From an uncultured Burkholderiales bacterium (GTDB taxonomy: Bacteria; Pseudomonadota; Gammaproteobacteria; Burkholderiales; Burkholderiaceae_C): DNA of 14,261 nucleotides. The position numbers were made by a program, and so were the translations under genes. Every line of letters starts with the position of its first letter. The stretch's first letter is position 1. The notes below the pieces were generated by a model. It did no database searches and was not told where the DNA came from. It was given only the letters and a program-made list of their open reading frames with translations. The stretch covers positions 1 to 14,261 of the forward strand of contig CALCBL010000570.1 in assembly GCA_937897495.1 (NCBI GenBank), given 5' to 3'. Below are positions 7,257-14,261 of this stretch, piece by piece.

Positions 7257-8324
7257 ATGTTTCTCACAGTTTCTCATGTTGATGTTTGCTACCCCGGTAA
7301 CGCCAAGCCCGCCATCAACGGCGTGTCTTTGCAGTTGAAGGCAGGCCAAATCGGTGTCCTCATTGGCCCTTCAGGTTGCGGCAAAACCAGTTTGCTAAGA
7401 GCCATTGCGGGTTTGGAGCCTGTGGCTGCCGGCACTGTTCAGTTGTCCAATCGGGTGGTCAGTCAGCCTGGTTTAACGGCACCGCCAGAGAAGCGCCGCA
7501 TGGGCATGGTGTTTCAAGATTACGCACTTTTTCCGCACCTCTCGGTGGCCGGCAACATTGCCTTTGGCCTGCATGGACAAAGCGCATCGAGCAAAACACA
7601 ACGCATTGCAGAAGTGCTTCATTTGGTAGGCCTAGAGGATGAAAAAGATCGATTCCCGCATGAACTCTCGGGCGGTCAGCAGCAGCGGGTGGCCTTGGCC
7701 AGAGCATTGGCCCCCAAACCCGAATTGCTGCTTTTGGACGAACCTTTCTCCAATCTTGATGTCGATCTGCGCGAGCGATTGGCTTTAGAAATTCGCAACA
7801 TTTTGAAGGCCGCCAACGCCACAGCGCTGTTTGTCACGCACGATCAAATGGAGGCTTTTGCCATTGGCGATGTGATTGGGGTCATTCAAGAAGGTCATCT
7901 GCATCAATGGGACGATGCTTACCACTTGTATCACCGCCCAGCGTCGCGGTTTGTGGCTGAGTTCATTGGTCATGGCGTCTTTATTCCAGGCGTTCGCTCA
8001 CAAAGCCATGGGCACCTTCACGTGCAAACTGTTTTAGGTGACCTAACGGACCCCCATGAATCCGCTGATTCTGATGGGGAGGAGGCCAAGCACTGCGATG
8101 TTTTGTTGCGCGCAGATGACATTGTTCACGACGATGAAGCCATGGTCAAAGCCGAGATTTTGAGAAAGTCATTCCGCGGATCAGAGTTTTTGTACACCTT
8201 GCGATTGCGCACAGGCGAGACGGTCATGGCACATGTGCCTAGCCACCACGATCACACAATTGGCGAGTGGATTGGTATTCGCGCTGAAGTTGACCATGTG
8301 GTGACTTTTGAGCGACAAACCTAA
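7257..8324 (+). CDS. Ferric iron ABC transporter ATP-binding protein (FbpC type)
   Basis: Cytoplasmic ATPase that drives the iron importer. The 355-residue protein contains every expected motif: Walker A GPSGCGKTS (37-45), Q-loop VFQDYALFPHLSV (Q87), signature LSGGQQQR (137-144), Walker B ELLLLDEP (156-163) and H-loop H195 in VTHDQMEA. The segment HQWDDAYHLYHRPASRFVAEFIG after the ATPase domain leads into a C-terminal regulatory (TOBE-like) domain of about 120 residues ending in IRAEVDHVVTF, as in FbpC/PotA-type proteins. The iron assignment comes from the neighbours more than from this sequence. No ribosome site precedes ATG 7257. A TACAAT box at 7244-7249 lies so close that the transcript may be nearly leaderless. 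Confidence 0.9.
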   Translation: MFLTVSHVDVCYPGNAKPAINGVSLQLKAGQIGVLIGPSGCGKTSLLRAIAGLEPVAAGTVQLSNRVVSQPGLTAPPEKRRMGMVFQDYALFPHLSVAGNIAFGLHGQSASSKTQRIAEVLHLVGLEDEKDRFPHELSGGQQQRVALARALAPKPELLLLDEPFSNLDVDLRERLALEIRNILKAANATALFVTHDQMEAFAIGDVIGVIQEGHLHQWDDAYHLYHRPASRFVAEFIGHGVFIPGVRSQSHGHLHVQTVLGDLTDPHESADSDGEEAKHCDVLLRADDIVHDDEAMVKAEILRKSFRGSEFLYTLRLRTGETVMAHVPSHHDHTIGEWIGIRAEVDHVVTFERQT

Positions 8325-8357
8325 AAATTCGGTCTAGCCCCTTTTTTGTTTCCGCAT

Positions 8358-8376
8358 GCAAATGCGAATCATTCTT
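8358..8376 (+). promoter_or_regulatory. Candidate Fur box upstream of the iron-binding protein gene
   Basis: GCAAATGCGAATCATTCTT matches the classical 19-bp Fur consensus GATAATGATAATCATTATC at 13 positions by hand alignment, including the core AAT/ATT half-sites. It lies 44 bases upstream of the ATG at 8421 and just before a TAGAAT -10-like box at 8385-8390, so bound Fur-iron would block RNA polymerase. Fur control fits a ferric iron binding protein. Confidence 0.6.
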
Positions 8377-8384
8377 GTTTGATG

Positions 8385-8390
8385 TAGAAT
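8385..8390 (+). promoter_or_regulatory. Likely -10 box of the iron-binding protein gene
   Basis: TAGAAT (five of six to TATAAT) sits 9 bases after the Fur-box candidate and 30 bases before the ATG. The matching -35 region would fall inside the Fur box; no good TTGACA-like element is visible there. Confidence 0.35.
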
Positions 8391-8420
8391 CTCATCATTC
8401 TGAAGATCAAACGAAACAAA

Positions 8421-9488
8421 ATGAGTTCTAAATCATGCAAATTAGCAGGCCTTTGCGTGGCTGCTATTGTCTTTTTGCTTCCGCCCTTGGCCATTGCTCA
8501 GCCGGCCGACGGGGCCTTTGTCAACATCTACTCGGCCCGCCATTACCCAACCGATGAAGCCCTGTATGCAGATTTCACCAAAAGCACGGGTATCAAGATC
8601 AACCGCATCGATTCAGATGACGCCGGCATTTTGACGCGATTGAAAGCGGAGGGTGCAGCATCTCCCGCCGATGTCATCTTGTTGGTCGATGCGGCCAGGC
8701 TCTGGCGAGCTGAAGTAGAGGGTTTGTTTCTGCCTGTCAAATCCAAATTACTTGAAGAAGCCATTCCCGACAATCTGCGCGCCAAGCGGGCAGACAACGG
8801 TGGAATTCCTTGGTTTGGCTTGTCAACTCGCGCCCGAGTGATTGTTTACGACAAGCTCAAACTTCAAAAATCTGATGTCGACAGTTATGAAAAGTTGGCA
8901 GATCCCAAGTTAAAAGGCAAGCTGTGCATTCGTTCTGGCTCTCACCCTTACAACCTTAGCTTGTTTGGCGCGATGACTGAGCACATCGGTGCTCAGCAAA
9001 CAGAAATTTGGCTGAAGGGCCTGGTATCTAACTTAGCCAGAAATCCGGCGGGTGGCGATACCGATCAAATTAAAGGTGTGGCCTCTGGCGAATGCAATGT
9101 GGCAGTCACCAACACCTATTACTTGGCGCGCCTCATGCGATCTTCCAACCCAGCTGAAAAAGCAATGGTAGAAAAACTTGGCGTTGTATTTCCCAACCAA
9201 TCCAGTTGGGGAACCCACCTGAATATTGCAGGTGGCGCAGTGGCCAAAAATTCAAAAAATCAAACGAATGCCTTGAAGTTTTTGGAATACTTGGCCAGTG
9301 CCTCAGCACAGAATCATTTTGCCAATGGCAACAACGAATGGCCTGCTGCTAAGGGGATGAGCTTTGACAATCCAGCATTGAAGGCCATGTCGGGCGGTGT
9401 CTTCAAAAGTGAAGTGTTGCCAGTCAGCGCTGTTGGCATGAATCAAATTAAGGTTCAGCAGATGCTAGACCGGGTGGGGTTTAAATAA
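8421..9488 (+). CDS. Ferric iron ABC transporter periplasmic binding protein (FbpA/FutA type)
   Basis: Periplasmic protein that captures Fe3+ and hands it to the permease. The 355-residue product has a Sec signal peptide ending at about AIA-26. The mature start, VNIYSARHYPTDEALYADFTKSTGIKIN, is the hallmark of FutA/FbpA proteins. Other typical blocks are SPADVILLVDAARLWRAEVEGLF, PWFGLSTRARVIVYDK, the domain-linking YEKLADPKLKGKLCIRSGSHPYN, and NTYYLARL, with the adjacent tyrosines Y233 and Y234 that bind iron in this family. It ends 2 bases from the stop of the convergent downstream gene. No clear ribosome site is seen before ATG 8421. A Fur-box candidate lies upstream, so it is likely induced by iron shortage. 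Confidence 0.93.
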   Translation: MSSKSCKLAGLCVAAIVFLLPPLAIAQPADGAFVNIYSARHYPTDEALYADFTKSTGIKINRIDSDDAGILTRLKAEGAASPADVILLVDAARLWRAEVEGLFLPVKSKLLEEAIPDNLRAKRADNGGIPWFGLSTRARVIVYDKLKLQKSDVDSYEKLADPKLKGKLCIRSGSHPYNLSLFGAMTEHIGAQQTEIWLKGLVSNLARNPAGGDTDQIKGVASGECNVAVTNTYYLARLMRSSNPAEKAMVEKLGVVFPNQSSWGTHLNIAGGAVAKNSKNQTNALKFLEYLASASAQNHFANGNNEWPAAKGMSFDNPALKAMSGGVFKSEVLPVSAVGMNQIKVQQMLDRVGFK

Positions 9489-9490
9489 CC

Positions 9491-10270
9491 TCAATTCTGA
9501 AAAACAAGTTCATGGCTATTTGGATTGCCAGAGTCATTCCAAATGGCGTCTATTTTTCGAAGTTTTTCTGGATCAAAGTGATTCACGCTTTCCCAATAGC
9601 GACCAGATTCCACGAGATAACCTAGTTCTGTTTCTGCTGAAAGCGCTTGATTGATTTTTTGGTTGTCAAACAAATGGTTTTGATGTTTGATCATTTCCTG
9701 ATGACAGGCTAGCTGCTGAATGTCTGCAAACTTTTTTCTTGGGAATGTCAGTCTTGATTCTGGCAATAATGACAAGTTCACAATGGCACAATTTTGCTTG
9801 TTTGCCATGGCCATCAATCGATTGGATTTGGCCTCCAATGACTGAAGCGTCAAGTCATCTCTCAAGGGGTCGGCTGTTCCATGCCCATAGAAATGGCTCG
9901 TTTTACCCGCCTCAGATGAATACACCATGTCGCAGCCGATGTAGGCAATGATGTCTGGTTTTAATGCACCCAGTGCCCAATAGCCGGCCGTGAAAGACAT
10001 CGTCCCTCCGGCGTAGATAAAACCACCAAATTGATTTTGGTGAGGCACAAACTCATTGGCAGTGACCCATTGCTGATGGGAGTTAAGAGGTAGTTGTGGT
10101 CGCCGATCAATCGGAAAGTCTTCTGGAAAAATAAGATGGGTCCACTGGGGTGTGACCTTCCAAGCGTTGTTGATGGCGATGCAACTTGTGAAAACGGAAA
10201 GGTCCCAGTGGCTTATTTCGGTGACGTCTGGCGCGCTTCCAAAGATCAAAACAGTGTTCAATTGGCGCAT
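9491..10270 (-). CDS. Protein of unknown function with a Rossmann-like, GT42/DUF115-like appearance
   Basis: I do not recognise a named family for this 259-residue protein. It has no signal peptide or membrane segment. It opens with a beta strand and glycine turn, VLIFGSAPDV (7-16), then IAINNAWKV, THLIFPEDFP, GGTMSFTAGYWALGALKPDIIAYIGCDMVY (88-117), and an acidic/aromatic stretch HFYGHGTADPLRDDLTLQSLEAKSNRL (126-151). This order of motifs (N-terminal G-S-x-P, xxNN, SF..AxxxAxxLG, xxIGCDM) recalls bacterial sialyltransferase (GT42) and DUF115/Maf-type sugar-handling proteins, but the likeness is by eye. The C-terminal 80 residues are polar. ATG 10270 is preceded by AAGGA on the minus strand. 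Base composition is visibly lower in GC than the sox genes, which could mean transfer. Confidence 0.75.
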   Translation of the reverse strand: MRQLNTVLIFGSAPDVTEISHWDLSVFTSCIAINNAWKVTPQWTHLIFPEDFPIDRRPQLPLNSHQQWVTANEFVPHQNQFGGFIYAGGTMSFTAGYWALGALKPDIIAYIGCDMVYSSEAGKTSHFYGHGTADPLRDDLTLQSLEAKSNRLMAMANKQNCAIVNLSLLPESRLTFPRKKFADIQQLACHQEMIKHQNHLFDNQKINQALSAETELGYLVESGRYWESVNHFDPEKLRKIDAIWNDSGNPNSHELVFQN

Positions 10271-10421
10271 TTCATCATTTCCTTATGGGGTATTTGTTTT
10301 GACTTCAGACCTTTGAAGAAATGCTTTTATCAAAGTCCTATGACACCCTTTTGAATGAGGAAAATTTACAACACTTGGCTTCCAAGCTCGTCATCAACGA
10401 AAGACTGGCGGTCACTCGTCG
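10271..10421. other. Intergenic gap between two minus-strand genes
   Basis: This 151-base stretch lies downstream of the MFS gene and upstream of the unknown minus-strand gene. The part next to 10270 supplies AAGGA as that gene's ribosome site. Only weak inverted repeats are visible, such as CTTCA with TGAAG near 10300-10318. There is no clear terminator and no credible gene. Confidence 0.4.
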
Positions 10422-11630
10422 TCAATGACGGCCGCTAAACTGCTTACCCAACAACGGACGCATGGCCAAAACTCCTAAAAGAGGGCCTATACCTAGCCAA
10501 GGCAGAAGCGAAGACAACTGATGTTCCTGAGCCAAACTCGTAAAGAGTTCAATGCTCACAATGGAAAGTGCAAAGCCAATGCAATTGGTCAAGGTGAGCA
10601 CACTGCCTACTGCATGCTTAGGCGCATTGCTGGCTGTGAGTGTTGAAAATTGGGGCGAGTCTCCCGCTGCAGTGATGCCCCAAACAGCCAACCACAGTAA
10701 GAACCAAATTAGCGGTGCAGACAATAACCAAGGCGCTAGAAGACAACACATACCGCTCATGCTTAATTGAAGTGTGGCCACGCGGGCGCTGCCCCATCTT
10801 TTTGCAAGCCATCCGCCCCCTATGCACCCTACGGCCCCAATGCCAAGCACACCAAAAGCTGCAAAGGACAAGGCCTGACCACTGAGTTGAGTTGCCAGGA
10901 TAAGTGGTACGAGCACCCAAAACGTATACAGCTCCCACATGTGGCCAAAATAGCCCAGAACCGAGGCCCTCACACGCCAGTCAGTCCAGATGGTGGCCAA
11001 TGCTTGCCATTCGAGTTTTTTGGTATTTGCCGTGTTATTTGGTGGTTCTGGTATGACCATAAAAAGAAGCAAGCCACCTGCTGCAGCCAACAGCGCCACG
11101 CTGATCATGACCGTTGACCATGGCAGCTCAACAGACAAAGCGCGAATGCCATGCGCACTGGCTGACCCTAAGACAAGCGCTCCTACCAGCCAACCCAGCG
11201 CTACGCCCAAACCTTTGGGAAACCACTGTGAGGCTATCTTCATGCCGACTGGATAGATGCCCGCCAAGAAAAAGCCAGTAGCCGCTCGCCATAGCAAGAG
11301 TTCTGTAAAAGACGCTATGCGCATCAATGCTCCCAATGTGCACAGAGCGCCTGCTAAGGCGCAGAACAAGAAAACTCGCCTGGCAGAAAATCGATCTGCA
11401 ATGGCCAGCAAAGCAAAGACCAAGGTGCCCACAATAAAGCCCAATTGCAGTGCAGAGGTGAGGCGGCCGACTGCAGATGCAGGCCAGCCCATTTGCTGTT
11501 GCAGGTCGGGCATGACCGCATTGACGGCAAACCACAAGGAAGTTCCCGCAAATTGTGCCAAAACAAGAATGGGAAGAATACGTTTTGGCGCAGTGAGCAT
11601 TTTTTTTGAGTAGACTGTAACGATGGTCAT
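10422..11630 (-). CDS. Major facilitator superfamily (MFS) transporter
   Basis: A 402-residue inner-membrane secondary transporter with about 12 hydrophobic segments. The family's loop 2-3 motif appears in a relaxed form as LLAIADRFSARRVFLF (about 73-90). The first helix region LPILVLAQFAGTSLWFAVNAVMPDLQQQMG and the fifth-helix region RAATGFFLAGIYPVGMKIASQWFPKGLG resemble the nitrate/cyanate (NarK/CynX-like) branch. The substrate cannot be read from the sequence. Start ATG 11630 has no clear ribosome site; the in-frame Met11 (MLTAPKRI) is an equally possible start. It is divergent from the flavin monooxygenase gene with 64 bases between them, so the two may share regulation and the transporter may move that enzyme's substrate or product. 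Confidence 0.85.
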   Translation of the reverse strand: MTIVTVYSKKMLTAPKRILPILVLAQFAGTSLWFAVNAVMPDLQQQMGWPASAVGRLTSALQLGFIVGTLVFALLAIADRFSARRVFLFCALAGALCTLGALMRIASFTELLLWRAATGFFLAGIYPVGMKIASQWFPKGLGVALGWLVGALVLGSASAHGIRALSVELPWSTVMISVALLAAAGGLLLFMVIPEPPNNTANTKKLEWQALATIWTDWRVRASVLGYFGHMWELYTFWVLVPLILATQLSGQALSFAAFGVLGIGAVGCIGGGWLAKRWGSARVATLQLSMSGMCCLLAPWLLSAPLIWFLLWLAVWGITAAGDSPQFSTLTASNAPKHAVGSVLTLTNCIGFALSIVSIELFTSLAQEHQLSSLLPWLGIGPLLGVLAMRPLLGKQFSGRH

Positions 11631-11694
11631 TGTGACTCAAACACCAGCTAAGTTGAATTGATCAGACCCACTTCACACCTCATTTAAATCGCAC
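11631..11694. promoter_or_regulatory. Divergent promoter region, MFS transporter / flavin monooxygenase
   Basis: The 64 bases between the two divergent starts must hold both promoters. TTTAAAT at 11683-11689 is the most -10-like element for the + strand gene and lies only a few bases before its ATG. No operator-like palindrome of convincing length is visible. Confidence 0.35.
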
Positions 11695-13059
11695 ATGTCT
11701 CAAAAAATCAAAATCAATGCTTTCGACATGAATTGTGTCGGACATATTCAACAAGGCTTGTGGACCCATCCGCGCGATCAATCGACGCGCTACCTCGATC
11801 TGAAATATTGGACCGATTACGCACAACGGCTTGAAGCAGGATTGTTTGACGGCATCTTTTTTGCAGACGTGGTGGGTGTGTACGATGTGTTGGGCGGCAG
11901 TCCCAATGCCGCGGTGCAGGGCGCAGTGCAAGTCCCTGTGAACGATCCCATGATGCTAATTCCTGCCATGGCCAGCGTGACAGAACACTTGGGCTTTGGC
12001 GTGACCGCCAACCTCACTTATGAGTCGCCTTATTTATTTGCCAGGCGCATGTCTACGCTTGATCATTTAACAAAAGGTCGGATAGGTTGGAACATTGTGA
12101 CGGGCTATTTAGACAGTGCCGCCAGAGCTGCCGGTCTTTCGGGGCAAATAGCCCATGACGATCGCTACGACTTGGCCGATGAATACATGGCCTTGGTTTA
12201 CCAACTTTGGGAAGGCAGTTGGGAAGAGGGCGCAGTATTGGCCAATCGCCAAAGCGGCGTGTATGCAGACGCCTCTAAAGTGCACTTGGTAAAACACAAA
12301 GGCCCGCAATATCAGGTTCAGGCAATGCACTTGTCTGAGCCTTCTCCGCAGCGTACACCTTTGTTGTACCAAGCGGGCTCATCTGCACGAGGTTCAAGGT
12401 TTGCTGCCACACATGCAGAATGCGTTTTTTTGAACGGGCAAAGCATGCCTGCCGTGAAAACCATCGTAGACAACATTCGAAGTCAAGCGGTCGGACAGGG
12501 ACGTGCTGCATCAGATATTCAAGTGTGGATGGGCGCCACCATCATCACAGCACCTACGGATGCCCAAGCGCAAGAGAAGTTTGAAGAATACAAACGCTAT
12601 GCCAGCTCGGAAGGCGCCTTGGTTCATGCGGCCGCTTCAATGGGCATTGATTTTTCAAAATACGACATAGACGAGCCCATTGAAACTGGCAAAAGCCAAG
12701 CCATTGTTTCTAATGTGGAGGCCATGACCCGCTCTGCAGGACCTCAGTGGACACGGCGCAAACTACTTTCACAAATGATTCTTGGGAGTCGCCAAGCGCC
12801 TTGGGTAGGCTCAGCACAAACCATTGCGCAGCAGATGATCGACTGGCGTGACCAAGCTGGCGTTGATGGCTTCAATTTGTCAAGAACTGTTGTGCCTGAA
12901 TGCTTCGATGACTTTATCAAAGAAGTGGTGCCTTGTTTGCAAGAGCGTGGCGCTTATAAAACCGAATACGCCCCTGGCAGCTTTCGGAAAAAACTGTTTG
13001 GAAGCGACAAACTACCAGCCACGCATACCGCGGCCACTTACCGTCAATGTTTACCCTAG
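11695..13059 (+). CDS. FMNH2-dependent monooxygenase of the NtaA/SnaA/DszA/DmoA family (luciferase-like)
   Basis: A cytoplasmic two-component flavin monooxygenase that would need a separate reductase for FMNH2, which is not in this window. The 454-residue length is normal for the family. Conserved blocks run from the N-terminus INAFDMNCVGHIQQGLWTHPRD through LEAGLFDGIFFADVVGVYDV, VPVNDPMMLIPAMASVTEHLGFGVTANLTYE, FARRMSTLDHLTKGRIGWNIVTGYLDSAA, the SPQRTPLLYQAGSSARGSRFAATHAECVF flavin-site region, and the C-terminal PGSFRKKLFGSDKLPATHTAATYR. Known members attack nitrilotriacetate, dibenzothiophene sulfone and dimethyl sulfide; the actual substrate here is unknown. No ribosome site is visible before ATG 11695. 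Confidence 0.9.
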   Translation: MSQKIKINAFDMNCVGHIQQGLWTHPRDQSTRYLDLKYWTDYAQRLEAGLFDGIFFADVVGVYDVLGGSPNAAVQGAVQVPVNDPMMLIPAMASVTEHLGFGVTANLTYESPYLFARRMSTLDHLTKGRIGWNIVTGYLDSAARAAGLSGQIAHDDRYDLADEYMALVYQLWEGSWEEGAVLANRQSGVYADASKVHLVKHKGPQYQVQAMHLSEPSPQRTPLLYQAGSSARGSRFAATHAECVFLNGQSMPAVKTIVDNIRSQAVGQGRAASDIQVWMGATIITAPTDAQAQEKFEEYKRYASSEGALVHAAASMGIDFSKYDIDEPIETGKSQAIVSNVEAMTRSAGPQWTRRKLLSQMILGSRQAPWVGSAQTIAQQMIDWRDQAGVDGFNLSRTVVPECFDDFIKEVVPCLQERGAYKTEYAPGSFRKKLFGSDKLPATHTAATYRQCLP

Positions 13060-13064
13060 CTTGT

Positions 13065-13083
13065 GCCTCATGGGCCATGAGGC
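13065..13083 (+). terminator. Short perfect hairpin after the monooxygenase gene
   Basis: GCCTCATG, loop GGC, then CATGAGGC forms an 8-bp perfect stem, starting 5 bases after the stop at 13059. The following GTATATTG is not a T tract, so it would be a weak terminator at best. It lies before the next gene in the same direction. Confidence 0.4.
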
Positions 13084-13119
13084 GTATATTGAATGACAAA
13101 TATATTTCAAGGGTTGACC

Positions 13120-14261
13120 ATGAAGAATCCAATTAAGGGCAAGTTTCAGCGCTTGCGCATTGTCTTTCTATTAAGCTTTTCGTCACTGATTCTCTCCGCT
13201 TGTGGCGGCGATGGTCCTGAGTTGAAAGCTTGTTTGCAAAACACCAGCAATGGGGGTGTTTCTGTGGGTTCAGGCTTGCCTGGAGACCCCGCAATTCCCG
13301 AGAAGTCATCAGGGTACAAACTTGGTAACAAGGCTGTAAGCAGTGCCACTTACATGGCTGTGACTGCCAACCCTCGCGCAACTCAAGCCGGTTGCGAGGT
13401 TCTCAGTGCTGGTGGTACTGCCGCCGATGCTGCCGTGGCTGTCCAAATGGTTTTGGGCTTGGTAGAGCCGCAGTCTTCTGGTTTAGGTGGCGGCGCTTTT
13501 ACGCTTTATTACAAAGCCAGTACAAAGCAAGTTCTTTCATACGACGGCCGTGAAACAGCACCTGCTGCGGCCACTGAAAACTACTTGCGCTATATCAGTG
13601 ACACCAATCAAACCAACCCACTGCCCACTTTAAGTTCGTCTTTTGCAAGCACTCGGGCCAGTGGTCGATCAATTGGCACCCCTGGCGCCGTGAAGATGTT
13701 GGAGCTCATCCATCAAGACCATGGTCAAAAGTCTTGGGATACGCTTTTTGATCCGGCTATTCAATTGGCAAGCAATGGTTTTGGAATCAGTGGCCGCATG
13801 GCAGATGCCATTGCAGGCGCTAAAAACGATTTGCTGCGTGACCCAGATGCCGCAGCTTATTTTCTCAATGCAGACTCATCGCCTAAAGCACTTGGCACCA
13901 TCATCAAGAACCCCGATTACGCTCAAACGCTAAGTTCAATTGCAAAGGGCGGCGCCAATGCTTTTTATACGGGCCCCATTGCCCAATCTATTGTCAATAA
14001 AATTAAAGTGACAAGCTCTGGCGGCGTCAATCCAGTTGCTATCACGCCTGGATTAACCGAGTTGAGCGACCTCGCGAATTACAAAGCCATTAAGAGAGAG
14101 CCTGTTTGCACCACTTATCGCAATTATTGGGTGTGTGGCATGGGCCCACCCTCATCTGGTGGTATTGCTGTTGCTCAGTCTTTAGGCATTCTGGAAAATT
14201 TTGATTTATCAGCCAGCCAATATTTGCCGACCCTGGTCAATTCAGAAGGTTGGAAGCCTTC
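13120..14261 (+). CDS. ggt: Gamma-glutamyltransferase, predicted lipoprotein (3' end cut)
   Basis: The frame is open from ATG 13120 to the window edge, 380 codons. Gamma-glutamyltransferases cleave or transfer the gamma-glutamyl group of glutathione and related compounds, usually in the periplasm. The product begins with a signal ending in a lipobox, ILSAC (C28) followed by GGDG, predicting a lipid anchor. A 45-residue linker leads to the family core at about residue 78: MAVTANPRATQAGCEVLSAGGTAADAAVAVQMVLGLVEPQSSGLGGGAF. YDGRETAP (R144) carries the conserved substrate-carboxylate arginine. SIGTPGAVKML and MGPPSSGGIAVAQ are also typical. The catalytic threonine where the proenzyme cuts itself lies beyond the window. 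AAGGG at about 13109-13113 is a weak ribosome site. Confidence 0.9.
   Translation, partial: MKNPIKGKFQRLRIVFLLSFSSLILSACGGDGPELKACLQNTSNGGVSVGSGLPGDPAIPEKSSGYKLGNKAVSSATYMAVTANPRATQAGCEVLSAGGTAADAAVAVQMVLGLVEPQSSGLGGGAFTLYYKASTKQVLSYDGRETAPAAATENYLRYISDTNQTNPLPTLSSSFASTRASGRSIGTPGAVKMLELIHQDHGQKSWDTLFDPAIQLASNGFGISGRMADAIAGAKNDLLRDPDAAAYFLNADSSPKALGTIIKNPDYAQTLSSIAKGGANAFYTGPIAQSIVNKIKVTSSGGVNPVAITPGLTELSDLANYKAIKREPVCTTYRNYWVCGMGPPSSGGIAVAQSLGILENFDLSASQYLPTLVNSEGWKP

Noticed and set aside
8381..8402. A second Fur-like stretch (GAATCTCATCATTC) behind the first.
   Set aside because: By hand it matches the 19-base consensus at only about 10 positions and lacks a good left half-site.
5549..8596. 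A 17-base identical string (AAAAGCACGGGTATCAA) at 5549-5565 in the permease gene and at 8580-8596 in the binding protein gene.
   Set aside because: It lies inside two unrelated coding frames on opposite coding strands and does not extend. It is somewhat unlikely by chance, but nothing else suggests a repeat element.
10094..10354. An 86-codon plus-strand open frame across the start of the unknown minus-strand gene.
   Set aside because: It is antisense to the better-supported gene, has no ribosome site and no recognisable motif.
10382..10430. CGTCAT/ATGACG and GGTCA/TGAC repeats just after the MFS gene, considered as a terminator.
   Set aside because: Stems are short and imperfect with long loops, and no T run follows on the minus strand.

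Overview
The window looks like a chromosomal segment of a betaproteobacterium, most likely Burkholderiales (Comamonadaceae-like). The reasons are the soxCD-YZ-AX-B type gene order, moderately high GC in the left third, and the style of the proteins. This placement is an inference from gene content and protein resemblance; no search was run.

Left third (1-5298, all + strand): the distal part of a thiosulfate-oxidising Sox cluster, in the order soxD (5' end cut by the window edge), soxY, soxZ, soxA, soxX, soxB. Together these encode the periplasmic machinery that loads thiosulfate onto the SoxYZ carrier (SoxAX), hydrolyses off sulfate (SoxB) and oxidises the bound sulfane sulfur (SoxCD). soxC should lie just upstream. 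Two strong inverted repeats sit inside the cluster. A perfect 13-bp hairpin lies between soxZ and soxA, and a textbook rho-independent terminator lies between soxX and soxB. Expression of soxA-soxX and of soxB is therefore probably tuned separately.

At 5292-5435, directly after soxB, there is what looks like a decayed remnant of a metallo-beta-lactamase-fold (SoxH-like) gene.

Middle (5509-9488): a ferric-iron (Fbp/Fut-type) ABC importer with an unusual layout. The fused two-domain permease is on the - strand and converges on the sox cluster. The ATPase is divergent from it on the + strand. The binding protein follows on the + strand behind its own intergenic region, which carries a good Fur-box match.

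Right part (9491-14261): a - strand gene of unknown function with a nucleotide-sugar/glycosyltransferase-like look; a - strand MFS transporter; a divergent + strand flavin-dependent monooxygenase of the NtaA/DszA/DmoA family; and the first 380 codons of a lipoprotein-type gamma-glutamyltransferase that runs off the right edge. The monooxygenase and gamma-glutamyltransferase could supply sulfur or amino acids from organic compounds, but that link to Sox is inference.

I saw no tRNA, rRNA, CRISPR array, insertion sequence or phage gene. No stretch longer than about 210 bases lacks a gene.
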